From positions 1-64,000 of the forward strand of contig CANPTH010000003.1 in the NCBI GenBank assembly GCA_947576945.1: DNA of 64,000 bases. The letters run 5' to 3'. A program made the translations under genes and the position numbers. The DNA comes from an uncultured Lachnospiraceae bacterium. Lineage in GTDB: Bacteria; Bacillota; Clostridia; Lachnospirales; Lachnospiraceae. The notes below the pieces were generated by a model that did no database searches, was not told the origin of the DNA, and saw only the letters and a program-made list of their open reading frames with translations. Each line of letters begins with the position of its first letter. The stretch's first letter is position 1. Positions 19,636 to 29,367 of this stretch are shown here, one piece after another.

Positions 19636-19660
19636 GACTTCAGGGATTAGTTTAGAAGAG

Positions 19661-19810
19661 GCTGCGGATGATGTGATAATTTCCGATCGGCAATTTGAGT
19701 CAAAATTTGAGTCAAAGCTTCAAATCAAATTAATGTAACAGTAAAGTGACAGGAGACAAAAGGTAAAAGTGGTTTCACTTTTACCTTTTTGTGTTACAAT
19801 AGGATTACAG
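19661..19810 (+). repeat. Direct repeat B, copy 2, beginning with the last ~16 nt of the ferritin-like ORF
   Basis: Matches 17776-17929 with few mismatches and small indels. Confidence 0.9.
19762..19790 (+). terminator. Rho-independent terminator (same hairpin as 17881)
   Basis: GGTAAAAGTG-gttt-CACTTTTACC-TTTTT. Confidence 0.9.
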
Positions 19811-19950
19811 TTGCGGATTGACCTCAAGGATTCGTGATACGGACGGAACTATCTGCTTATGATGCAGGGTAATGGATGTTCAGGCTGAAAATGACATCAT
19901 GTGAGACGGATGTCACTGAGGGCAATCGCGATAGATAGAAAGGAACAGGC

Positions 19951-21641
19951 ATGACGAGAACGGTCGGAATTGGGATACAGAATTTTGGCAAAATCATTGA
20001 GAATGATTATTTTTATATAGATAAAACATCCTTTATCAAGGAATGGTGGGAAAACGGTGACGAAGTGACACTGATCGCCAGACCGCGGCGGTTTGGTAAG
20101 ACACTGACGATGAGTATGACGGAGCAGTTTTTTTCCATAAAATATGCCGGAAGAGGGGATCTGTTCGAAGGCCTTTCCATTTGGAGGGAGAAAGAATACC
20201 GCGCACTGCAGGGGACTTATCCGGTCATCAGCCTTTCCTTTGCGAATGTGAAAGAAAGAGACTATACCGGAACAAGAAAGAAGATATGTCAGATGTTGAC
20301 GGATCTGTATACGGACAGCGCTTTTCTGCTCGACAGCGGCGTGCTGCAGGAGGGAGATAAAGATTTCTGGAGACGTGTTTCCGTAGATATGGATGATGTG
20401 GAGGCGTCTTTTGCAATCCATCATCTTGCGAAATACCTGAGCCTGTACTATGGAAAAAGGTGATAATCCTACTGGACGAATATGATACGCCGATGCAGGA
20501 GGCGGATGTAAACGGATACTGGGAGGAATTGCTGGCATTTACCAGGAGTTTGTTTAACGCTGCGTTTAAGACGAACCCTTATCTGGAACGGGCGATCATG
20601 ACAGGCATCACCAGAGTCAGCAAGGAGTCTGTTTTCTCGGATCTGAACAATCTTGAGGTGGTGACAACGACATCCTGTAAATATGAAACCGTATTTGGCT
20701 TTACGGAAGAAGAGATGACCGCGGCTTTGGACGAGTATGGGCTTGCCACGAAACGCGAAGTGAAAAGCTGGTATGATGGGTTCGTGTTCGGGAACAAAAG
20801 GGATATTTATAATCCGTGGTCGATCTTGAACTATCTTGATAAACAGACACTGCAGGCCTACTGGGCAAATACCAGTTCCAACAGCCTTGTCGGGAAGCTG
20901 ATCCGGGAGGGCGGAAGGACTGTGAAAGAATCTTTTGAGAGTCTGCTGGCAGAAGGACGCCTGTTTGCGCCGATTGATGAGCAGATTGCTTATGATCAAT
21001 TGGATAGCAGTGAGAACGCGATCTGGAGTTTCCTTGTGGCGAGCGGCTACTTGAAAGTGGTGAGTTATGAGAAATACGAAACGGATCGTATCATAAAGGA
21101 GCCAAGGTATGAATTGGCATTGACAAATTATGAAGTGAAGCTTATGTTTAGGAATATGGTATCCGGATGGTTCTCCAGGAATCTGTCTGACTATAACGAC
21201 TTTGTAAAGGCTCTTCTTTCCGGAGATGTGGATGCCATGAACGAATATATGAATCGTGTTTCAAGTGCCACCTTCAGCTTTTTTGATACCGGGAAGCGGG
21301 TTTCTGGAAAGGCGGAGCCAGAGCGATTCTATCATGGGTTTGTGTTGGGATTGATGGTGGAATTGGAGGATCGGTATGTGATCACCTCTAATCGGGAAAG
21401 CGGATTTGGAAGGTACGATGTGATGCTGGAGCCGAAAGAGGCAGGGAGAGATGCTTTTATCATAGAGTTTAAAGTACACAATCCAAAAAGAGAGGACACA
21501 CTGGAGGATGCGGTGAAAGCGGCACTTGCACAGATAGAAGCAAAGCAGTACGTGGCGGCGCTCATAGGGAAAGGGATACCGGAGGAGCGGATCAAGAAGT
21601 ATGGGTTTGCGTTTGAGGGGAAGACGGTGTTGATCGGGTGA
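19951..21641 (+). pseudogene. AAA-ATPase-like / PD-(D/E)XK nuclease-like protein, split by a -1 frameshift near 20455
   Basis: ORF 19951-20463 (IGIQNFGKIIENDYFYIDKTSFIKEWW...LIARPRRFGKTL) continues in another frame at 20460 (VIILLDEYDTPMQEA... C-terminal FIIEFKV nuclease motif). Confidence 0.88.
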
Positions 21642-21680
21642 GTTGTAAAGGGGCGGTGCATTGTAGATGCTTTGCTATGA

Positions 21681-21845
21681 TGTACCATATATAGTGATTG
21701 ACAGATTGTGATATAATTTAGATATACTGCTTATTGTGATAGAAATGGATAAATACTATACGATGAAAGATAATAGTTATTTGAAACTTCCAAGGGTGAT
21801 CAGGGATAAATTGTGTGACGGTGAATTTGTGTTTCCTGCTCATAC
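21681..21845 (+). repeat. Direct repeat A, copy 2
   Basis: 165-bp match to 17998-18162. Confidence 0.9.
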
Positions 21846-21891
21846 AAGGTTGAATAAATTCTCTGATGAGCAATTTAATTTAACAAACTGA
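21745..21891 (+). pseudogene. Truncated copy of the cassette first gene (48 codons)
   Basis: MDKYYTMKDNSYLKLPRVIRDKLCDGEFVFPAHTRLNKFSDEQFNLTN*. Confidence 0.85.
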
Positions 21892-21965
21892 ACAAGTTCA
21901 ATTAGAATTTGTGACGCTTTGGAATAGAGGTAAATATGATATAGCATACAGAAGCCGGAATGAAG

Positions 21966-21994
21966 GGTAAAAGTGGTTTCACTTTTGCCTTTTT
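21966..21994 (+). terminator. Third copy of the repeat B terminator hairpin (one mismatch)
   Basis: GGTAAAAGTG-gttt-CACTTTTGCC-TTTTT. Confidence 0.85.
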
Positions 21995-22138
21995 GTCTTA
22001 CAATAATATTAACGACAGTAAAAGCTGATGTTGTTCAGAGATAAGATAGATTATTTTCTGTGTGAGAAAATGGGCTTGTATTTGAATGGAAAACAGTACA
22101 AGATAATTGGCCGAAAAAGAATGAGGACTGAAAGAAAG

Positions 22139-23983
22139 ATGAGTGTAGAAGAAGTGTATTTCATACCCAGAGAGAATATGACATCTGTTTATAATTCAGA
22201 AGATATCATGGATTTGTCTGAAAAGGCATACTTTCATTTTATGAATTATGAGGAGGAAATTCTATATATTTTAGAGGAAGAAAATGTTAAAGGCCTTTTA
22301 TCCATAGGGGATTTAGAAAGATTTTATAATGACGATGTAAACTGTTTTGAGGTTAATCAGAAATATACTTTTTTAAATTCGGTTGACTACGATGAGGCTG
22401 TAAAATTTTTTGGGCGTGTCAGGAGTGTGAATGAAATTCCGGTTATTTCAGCAAATAATCGATTAGAGGGAATCATAAGATATAAGAAAGCAGAGGAATT
22501 AAGAAAACTGCAGAGAAGGACATTGCAGGAGGCCAAGAAAAATAAATGGTACAGAAATGAGATAAGAAGGTTTATAAGCAGCACAAAGGCTAAAGTTTTA
22601 CTCTATGCGCATCATACCCCTTCTGTGCGGTATGAAGAATATGAGATTTGGAAAAAACGACAACGTAATGAAAGCGATGTTAAATGGAAGGGAATGGAGG
22701 AAGATGAATGGAAAATTTTTTGGGGATCAGAATATGAGGATGGGATTGCGGATGCCATGGAGAAAGAGGTGAAGTTAAGTAACCTCGTCGTTAGTAATGG
22801 TATAGCGGCTTTTTCAGATAGAAATGGCAGGTGCTACCAATTTATAGACGGTTACCGGGTAACCAAAAACAATCCGGTTGCTGCGGAAAGAAATATTTTT
22901 ATGTTTGGACCCTGCATTGTTTTAGGAGGGTACTGTAAGGATGAGCAAACCATAGAGACATATTTGCAGGATTTACTAATCAGGGATGGATACATAGAAT
23001 GGAAAGTGCTAAATAGAGGGTTATTTGGCCCTGAGTATTGTTATCATTCTATGTTTGCAGAAAAGTTGACGGAAAATGATATTGTAATCATTTGGTATGA
23101 GGAGAAATGGTTGCCGAAGAAAGCAGCCCGCCAGCTTATTTTTCAAGGGGATCTAACGGACGTGTTTGATTCGTTCCCATCACTGGCGGATTACTTTGTG
23201 GATTCTACATGGCACTGTAATTATTTAGTAAATCAAAGACTGGCCCAAAGAATGTATGGAGATCTTTGTGCTACAGGAGCTTTAGATGCCCCCAAAAGGA
23301 TAAGCATACCAGAGAGAATACAGAATTATTATATTGGCTGGGATATATGGAAATACTTCAGCCAGTATTTTGAGCAATATAAACTTTATAAAAGAACAGG
23401 TGATGGTAAATCAGGTGCTATAGTCATGAACTGCAATCCGTTTACAAAAGGACACAGATATCTGATAGAACAGGCATTGAAAACAGTAGAAAATCTGTAT
23501 ATATTTGTTGTGGAAGAGGACAAGTCTTACTTTAAATTTCAAGACAGGCTGGAAATGGTAAGGAGGGGAGTATCAGATTTGGCTGGTGTCCACGTTGCGC
23601 CATCGGGCAGATATATTATATCCCAGCATACTTTTGCGCAATATTTTGAAAAAGATCAGATTGAAAGAGTGGATTCCATGGATTACGATGTATATATTTT
23701 TGGTGAAGTTGTTGCTGCTGGTCTGGGAATTCAATATCGCTTTGTGGGGGAGGAACCTCTGGATCAGGTAACAAGAGCATATAATGATACATTAAAACGG
23801 ATATTGCCGGATTTTGGCGTAATGGTTATCGAGATTCCACGTATTACAGTGGAGAAATGTGGACAGGAAGTAGTCAGTGCAACACTGGTACGGAAGGCTT
23901 TACAAGAAAAGGATATGTATATGCTTGAAAAGCTTTGTCCTGAGAGTACGATTACATATTTAAAAGAACAACGGAACTTGTAA
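22139..23983 (+). CDS. Multidomain protein: CBS-like N-terminus, central domain, CitC-like (citrate lyase ligase) nucleotidyltransferase C-terminus
   Basis: VKGLLSIGDLERFY...EIPVISANNRLEGIIRY (CBS-like); GAIVMNCNPFTKGHRYLIEQAL...VVEEDKSYFKFQDRLEMVRRG (CitC-like). Start uncertain (22028-22139). Confidence 0.75.
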   Translation: MSVEEVYFIPRENMTSVYNSEDIMDLSEKAYFHFMNYEEEILYILEEENVKGLLSIGDLERFYNDDVNCFEVNQKYTFLNSVDYDEAVKFFGRVRSVNEIPVISANNRLEGIIRYKKAEELRKLQRRTLQEAKKNKWYRNEIRRFISSTKAKVLLYAHHTPSVRYEEYEIWKKRQRNESDVKWKGMEEDEWKIFWGSEYEDGIADAMEKEVKLSNLVVSNGIAAFSDRNGRCYQFIDGYRVTKNNPVAAERNIFMFGPCIVLGGYCKDEQTIETYLQDLLIRDGYIEWKVLNRGLFGPEYCYHSMFAEKLTENDIVIIWYEEKWLPKKAARQLIFQGDLTDVFDSFPSLADYFVDSTWHCNYLVNQRLAQRMYGDLCATGALDAPKRISIPERIQNYYIGWDIWKYFSQYFEQYKLYKRTGDGKSGAIVMNCNPFTKGHRYLIEQALKTVENLYIFVVEEDKSYFKFQDRLEMVRRGVSDLAGVHVAPSGRYIISQHTFAQYFEKDQIERVDSMDYDVYIFGEVVAAGLGIQYRFVGEEPLDQVTRAYNDTLKRILPDFGVMVIEIPRITVEKCGQEVVSATLVRKALQEKDMYMLEKLCPESTITYLKEQRNL

Positions 23984-24053
23984 ATACATTACTTAATAAA
24001 TGAATTAATTTTTCTGTAATGATATGGTTGATCACAAGGGACAGGAGAGAACT

Positions 24054-25115
24054 ATGCAGAGATATGGAGAAGAAATAGAGGCATCTTTGAAGCTGAACCT
24101 GCCTTGGGAGAAATTACCCGGCAAAACTATTATGCTTTCCGGCGCCACCGGCATGATTGGAAAATGCCTGATTGATATATTGATGCAGTACAATTATAAT
24201 TGCAGTGCAGATGAAGGCCGCTTAGAGAATCAGATAAAGATTATTGCATTAAGCAGAAGTGAAGAAAGCGCTCGAAAAAGACTGCGTGAGCATTGGGATC
24301 ATAATTCACTTCGATATATTGCGTGTGATATTAATCAGGTAATCCCGGAATGTGGATCGGTAGATTATATTATTCATGCGGCGAGTAATACACATCCATT
24401 GCAGTATTCTACTGATCCTGTGGGGACGATTACGGCAAATGTTATCGGAACAAAAAATCTGCTGGATTATGCAGTTGCACATGAAACAAAACGGTTTTGC
24501 ATGCTTTCATCTGTAGAAATATATGGAGAAAATCGTGGTGATGCAGATAGGTTTGGAGAGGAATACATGGGATATCTGGATTGCAATACTCTTCGTGCAG
24601 GATATCCGGAAAGTAAAAGAGTAGGAGAAGCTTTGTGTAACGCTTATTATCAGACATACCAACTGGATTATGTGATCCCGCGTCTCAGCAGGGTATATGG
24701 GCCGACGATGCTTTCCTCGGATTCAAAAGCAATTGCACAATTTATAAAAAAAGCGGCAGCTGGTGAGGAAATTGTGTTGAAAAGCGCGGGGACACAGTTA
24801 TATTCTTATACATATGTTTTGGATGCAGCAGTGGGAGTGCTTACTGTGCTGTTAAAAGGGAAAAGCAGGCAGGCCTATAATATTTCAGATACAAAGTCCG
24901 AAGTTACGTTACGAGAAATTACGGAATGGCTTGAGGCGGATTGTGGGGTAAATGTGATTTTTAATATACCGGATGCCGCTGAGCAGGCTGGTTATTCTGT
25001 TGTGACAAAAGCTCTTTTAGATACCAGGAAAATAGAGTCGCTTGGATGGAGCCCGCAGACACATATGCGGGAGGGATTGCGAAAGACTGTACGGGAAGTG
25101 CGCAACTGGCTTTGA
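24054..25115 (+). CDS. NAD-dependent epimerase/dehydratase
   Basis: LSGATGMIGKCL; SSVEIYG; YPESKRVGE (YxxxK). Confidence 0.92.
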   Translation: MQRYGEEIEASLKLNLPWEKLPGKTIMLSGATGMIGKCLIDILMQYNYNCSADEGRLENQIKIIALSRSEESARKRLREHWDHNSLRYIACDINQVIPECGSVDYIIHAASNTHPLQYSTDPVGTITANVIGTKNLLDYAVAHETKRFCMLSSVEIYGENRGDADRFGEEYMGYLDCNTLRAGYPESKRVGEALCNAYYQTYQLDYVIPRLSRVYGPTMLSSDSKAIAQFIKKAAAGEEIVLKSAGTQLYSYTYVLDAAVGVLTVLLKGKSRQAYNISDTKSEVTLREITEWLEADCGVNVIFNIPDAAEQAGYSVVTKALLDTRKIESLGWSPQTHMREGLRKTVREVRNWL

Positions 25116-25249
25116 CTGGTAAAACATACCTATGATAATTACGCCATTACCTAAAGAAATTATGTATGTGCGCCGATATGATATTTATAGAAATTCAGGA
25201 TGAATGGAAAGATTGCATGGATGCAGATATTTGGATGAAATTTTGGGCT

Positions 25250-25280
25250 GCCATTGCAATAGAATGTAATGGCTTTTTTT
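25250..25280 (+). terminator. Rho-independent terminator
   Basis: gccattgca-atagaa-tgtaatggc-TTTTTTT. Confidence 0.85.
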
Positions 25281-25454
25281 GTGGGAAATTATCAGTAGTT
25301 TATGATAGGCAAAGGAATGTAATGGAAGCGCCAGTGATCGGTAGAAGATATGAAAGCTGATATATGGAGTCGGTTTCTATAAATATAAATGGTTTTGATA
25401 TTTTGTAAAAGCAACGCACTTGAATTAATATTTAGTGAGAGGAAATCTGTTATT

Positions 25455-27983
25455 ATGAGAAAAAGACAAAAGCAGGAAATGCTGGGCTTTATAGATAGTC
25501 TGTGGCAGGCTCATAAGGAGATCAGAACAGCATTATGCCAGCAGAAGTATAGTTTGGTACTAAATATGCTTTGTGAATGTCAAGAGTTTGCGGTTGCCTT
25601 TGGAGAAAATATCGAAGAACTAGAAGGAGAAAATTGTATTACAGTGTCGTTTGTTGAGAGATATTGTGAAACACTGTTTTTGGTATTTGAAGAGGTTCGA
25701 GAAGGACATATTAACGAAAACAAAATATATAAAAATTTGAAAAAGCAACTTCTTAACGTGGAAAACAGTTTGAAAAATGATATCCCTGTTAGAACAGAAG
25801 TTGCATTTTTTCCTTACAAGGCGTCTATGTGGGATAGCTTGGAAAGTGTTTATCTTGCAGCGCAAGAAGATCCGGAATGTGATGCATATTGTGTGCCAAT
25901 TCCTTATTATGATCTGAATTCGGATCACAGCCTTGGTAAGATGCATTATGAGGGCAGTGAATATCCAGAGAATATTGAAGTGATTGATTGGATGAAATAT
26001 AACTTTGAACAGAGAAAACCAGATGTGATTTATATTCACAATCCCTATGACGGTTACAATCTTGTTACAAGTGTTCATCCAAGGTTCTATTCAGAAAATT
26101 TGAAAAAATATACAGATACTCTGGTATATATACCATATTACAGTATATCAGGAGAGATGAGTGAAGCGCAAAGCCTTTGCCACGCCTATATTTATGCAGA
26201 TTATATAGTAATACAGGCGTCAAAATTCCGAAAGTACTTTGACGTAAATATACCGGACTGTAAATTTCTCCCATTTGGGTCACCGAAGTTTGACAGAGTC
26301 ATAAAGAAATGCCAGAACCCTCCAGAACCCTCCATGGAATGGAAAGAAAAAATGTCGGGTAGGAAGGTATATTTTTATAACACAAGTATTTCAGGTATGC
26401 TTGCTGATACAGAAGCTTTTCTAAAAAAGATGCATTATGTGTTTGAGTGTTTTGCTGGCAGGGGGGATGTATGTCTTTTGTGGAGACCGCATCCATTACT
26501 GGAATCTACATTTGATTCTTTACGACCAAAGTATCGACAGGCTTATGATGCGTTAAAACAAATGTTTTTGGAGAAAGGGTTTGGAATATTAGATACGACT
26601 CCCGATATTGCAGATACGATCGCACTGAGTGATGCATATATAGGAGATGCAGGGACAAGCGTTACGTCGCTGTTTGGGATTGCAGGGAAACCCATATTCA
26701 TTTTAAATAACAGAATTCACAGGGAACCACAACCAGATGATTGGCGGAGGGAGACTGCAGTTGGTTTTCATACGGGGGAAGAGGATCGATTTGCTCTTGT
26801 ACAGGGAAATAAACTGTATGTATCGGAAGCGTATAAGTATGATTATCATTATTTGTGTGATTTGCCCAGAGATCTCCATGACAGAAATCATTATCTGATT
26901 CATGAGATAAACGGTAAAATGTATGCCTGCTCCTTATATGAACAGGATATCTTCGTGGTAGGAAATGGCCTGATTGAGGAAAAGATAACACTTGATAAAA
27001 AAGTAGAGCGGGGACAGACGTTTATCGGGGCATGGAAATATGACAAATATTTGATTTTAGTACCATCCAATTATCCTGCGATAGTATGTTATGATACGGT
27101 GACTGGAGATATCAAATATATCGATAAAAATATAGATGTATTTGTTGCAGAGAAAGAGAACAGGAAAACGGTAGGAGGCGTGGTGGTTCTCCAGGGAATA
27201 ATGTACATAGCTTCACTGACTGACAACAGGATTTATAAACTTTATATAGAAACCGGAGAGATACAGATTGAAGAACTCCCTCTGAAGAATGGATGTGGGT
27301 TCTCTATGCTGATTGTGTATAAGAACGAGATTTGGGGAATGCCTTCGGTTGGCAGAGTAATAACACGCTGGAATCCTGACTCAGGAGAAATAAGGGAATA
27401 TATGTTGGATGTTCCAAAAGAATATGCTTGTATACATCCTGTATATGGTCATAAATGCGATGATAATCCATTCGGACGACCTGCGTTTTATGGACAATAT
27501 ATGTATCTGTCTCCTTTATGGTCAAATATGTATCTGAAACTGAATATTAACACAGGCGCGCTTGAGCAGTGGAATCCGGTTTATATAGGAGCAAAGGGAG
27601 CAAAGCTGCCGATGACGGAGCAAAGCACTTTTGTTTTAGAGGATCAGAAGGGAAATTGTTCAGAATTTAAATTATTCTCATATGCAGAAAAAAGGCTGTA
27701 TTCTATAAATATGGAGACGGAACTATGTGAAGAAATTGAAATTCGATTTGACATAGAGGAGCTTAAAGAGCATGAATCGGGATTCAGTGAGTATTCGCAA
27801 GGCATGAAGTATATGTGTATTGAGAATTGTTTTAATTCTCTTACCGGTTTTCTTGCCGGGGAAATTGTCGGGGGGCAGTTTGACCGGGATAAGCAGCTTG
27901 CCGCTTACACAAAAACGGCGACAAACAGTGATGGAAGCTGTGGACGTAAGATTTATGAGTTCATCAAAACAAAATCGTCATAG
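25455..27983 (+). CDS. CDP-glycerol glycerophosphotransferase-like protein with C-terminal repeat (propeller-like) domain
   Basis: LLWRPHPLLEST...DTTPDIADTIALSDAYIGDAGTSVTSLFGIAGKPIFIL (TagB/TagF-like), then repeated 'G..Y......I......G' segments. Confidence 0.75.
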   Translation: MRKRQKQEMLGFIDSLWQAHKEIRTALCQQKYSLVLNMLCECQEFAVAFGENIEELEGENCITVSFVERYCETLFLVFEEVREGHINENKIYKNLKKQLLNVENSLKNDIPVRTEVAFFPYKASMWDSLESVYLAAQEDPECDAYCVPIPYYDLNSDHSLGKMHYEGSEYPENIEVIDWMKYNFEQRKPDVIYIHNPYDGYNLVTSVHPRFYSENLKKYTDTLVYIPYYSISGEMSEAQSLCHAYIYADYIVIQASKFRKYFDVNIPDCKFLPFGSPKFDRVIKKCQNPPEPSMEWKEKMSGRKVYFYNTSISGMLADTEAFLKKMHYVFECFAGRGDVCLLWRPHPLLESTFDSLRPKYRQAYDALKQMFLEKGFGILDTTPDIADTIALSDAYIGDAGTSVTSLFGIAGKPIFILNNRIHREPQPDDWRRETAVGFHTGEEDRFALVQGNKLYVSEAYKYDYHYLCDLPRDLHDRNHYLIHEINGKMYACSLYEQDIFVVGNGLIEEKITLDKKVERGQTFIGAWKYDKYLILVPSNYPAIVCYDTVTGDIKYIDKNIDVFVAEKENRKTVGGVVVLQGIMYIASLTDNRIYKLYIETGEIQIEELPLKNGCGFSMLIVYKNEIWGMPSVGRVITRWNPDSGEIREYMLDVPKEYACIHPVYGHKCDDNPFGRPAFYGQYMYLSPLWSNMYLKLNINTGALEQWNPVYIGAKGAKLPMTEQSTFVLEDQKGNCSEFKLFSYAEKRLYSINMETELCEEIEIRFDIEELKEHESGFSEYSQGMKYMCIENCFNSLTGFLAGEIVGGQFDRDKQLAAYTKTATNSDGSCGRKIYEFIKTKSS

Positions 27984-28028
27984 GACAGGAAAGACTTGGA
28001 ATATAAGTCGCAATTAGGATGGGATAAT

Positions 28029-29366
28029 ATGGTCAAAGTAATTACATATGGCACATTTGATTTATTTCATGAGGGGCATTACAAACTGCTGCAAAGAGCC
28101 AGACAGTTAGGGGACTATTTGATTGTTGGAGTTACGACAGAAGAGTATGATCTTGCAAGAGGGAAACTCAATGTAGCAGATTCTTTGATGACCAGAATCG
28201 AGAACGTAAAGAAAACGGGATTTGCGGATGAGATTATTGTGGAAGAATCGCAGGGGCAAAAATTCAGGGATATCCAAAAATATAATATAGATATTTTTAC
28301 AGTAGGTTCTGATTGGGTAGGTACCTTCGATTATTTAAAAGATTATTGTAAGGTCGTTTATTTGGATAGAACGAAAAACATATCAAGCACTATGCTCAGA
28401 ATTAAAGAAACACCGATACAAAGGATTGGGGTGATTGGTACAGGACGCATTGCCAATCGTTTTATTCCGGAGGCAGCGCTTGTCAGTGGTGTCAATACAC
28501 AATGTGTGTATAATCCACATTTTGAGAGCGCGGAGGCATTTGCACGCAAATGGGGAATCGATCCCTGCAGGGATATAGAAGAATTCTATAATGCTTCAGA
28601 TATTGTCTATATCGCATCGCCTCATGAAACGCATTATTTGTATATTAAGCAATCATTGGAACATAACAAACATGTACTGTGTGAGAAGCCATTGTGTCTA
28701 AGCAGAAGGCAGGCAGAGGAATTATTTGAGTATGCGAAAAGGAAGAAGCTTGTTCTTTTTGAAGGAATAAAAACTGCTTACTGTCCTGGGTTTACAAAAC
28801 TTTTGGGTATGGCTTGCAGTGGCGTTATAGGAAGTATACGAGGAGTGGAAGCATGTTTTACCAAGTTGGAAAATGTAAATCATAGGGAACTGAAAGATAC
28901 TGAATATGGCGGAAGTTTTACAGAACTTGGAAGCTACTGTCTGCTTCCAATATTAAAGATATTTGGGCGCGATTACGAAAAAATTACTTTTGATATGATA
29001 AAAGGTAATAATGGCCTTGATCTTTATACTAAAGCACATATACGGTATGCAAAGGGGTTGGCTACTGCTACCTGTGGTCTGGGAGTAAAGTCGGAGGGAA
29101 AACTTCTGGTATCTGGTACTGAGGGATATATTGTAGCAGAAGCTCCATGGTGGAAGACGAGTTACTTTGAAGTACATCATGAGAATCCGGATGAAGTTGA
29201 AAGAATTTCAGAAAGATTTTTGGGAGATGGTCTGCGGTATGAAATCTGCGATTTACTCTCTATGATCAATGGAGACACAAGAAGGGATTTTAAACTTACC
29301 AGAGGAGACTCCGAGGCCATGGCAGATATTATGGAACTATTTCTTGAAGAGAGGAAAAGGATGTGA
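28029..29366 (+). CDS. Fusion: glycerol-3-phosphate cytidylyltransferase-like (TagD) + Gfo/Idh/MocA oxidoreductase
   Basis: VITYGTFDLFHEGHYKLLQRAR (TagD-type HxGH), RTKNISSTMLR; then IGVIGTGRIANRF...HVLCEKPLCLS. Confidence 0.92.
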   Translation: MVKVITYGTFDLFHEGHYKLLQRARQLGDYLIVGVTTEEYDLARGKLNVADSLMTRIENVKKTGFADEIIVEESQGQKFRDIQKYNIDIFTVGSDWVGTFDYLKDYCKVVYLDRTKNISSTMLRIKETPIQRIGVIGTGRIANRFIPEAALVSGVNTQCVYNPHFESAEAFARKWGIDPCRDIEEFYNASDIVYIASPHETHYLYIKQSLEHNKHVLCEKPLCLSRRQAEELFEYAKRKKLVLFEGIKTAYCPGFTKLLGMACSGVIGSIRGVEACFTKLENVNHRELKDTEYGGSFTELGSYCLLPILKIFGRDYEKITFDMIKGNNGLDLYTKAHIRYAKGLATATCGLGVKSEGKLLVSGTEGYIVAEAPWWKTSYFEVHHENPDEVERISERFLGDGLRYEICDLLSMINGDTRRDFKLTRGDSEAMADIMELFLEERKRM

Positions 29367-29367
29367 C

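Noticed and set aside
17776-22003. Repeats A and B considered as a CRISPR array
   Set aside because: Repeats are long (150-165 bp), few, and separated by genes; no regular short repeat-spacer pattern anywhere in the window.
25166-25360. 64-aa ORF between the epimerase and the CDP-glycerol transferase-like gene
   Set aside because: Spans a clear terminator hairpin (25250-25280), no RBS, no recognisable motif; treated as intergenic.
26461-26466. Run of 6 G in the CDP-glycerol transferase-like gene
   Set aside because: Too short to expect frequent slippage and part of an ordinary Gly-Asp codon context; same for the 6-G run near 27871.
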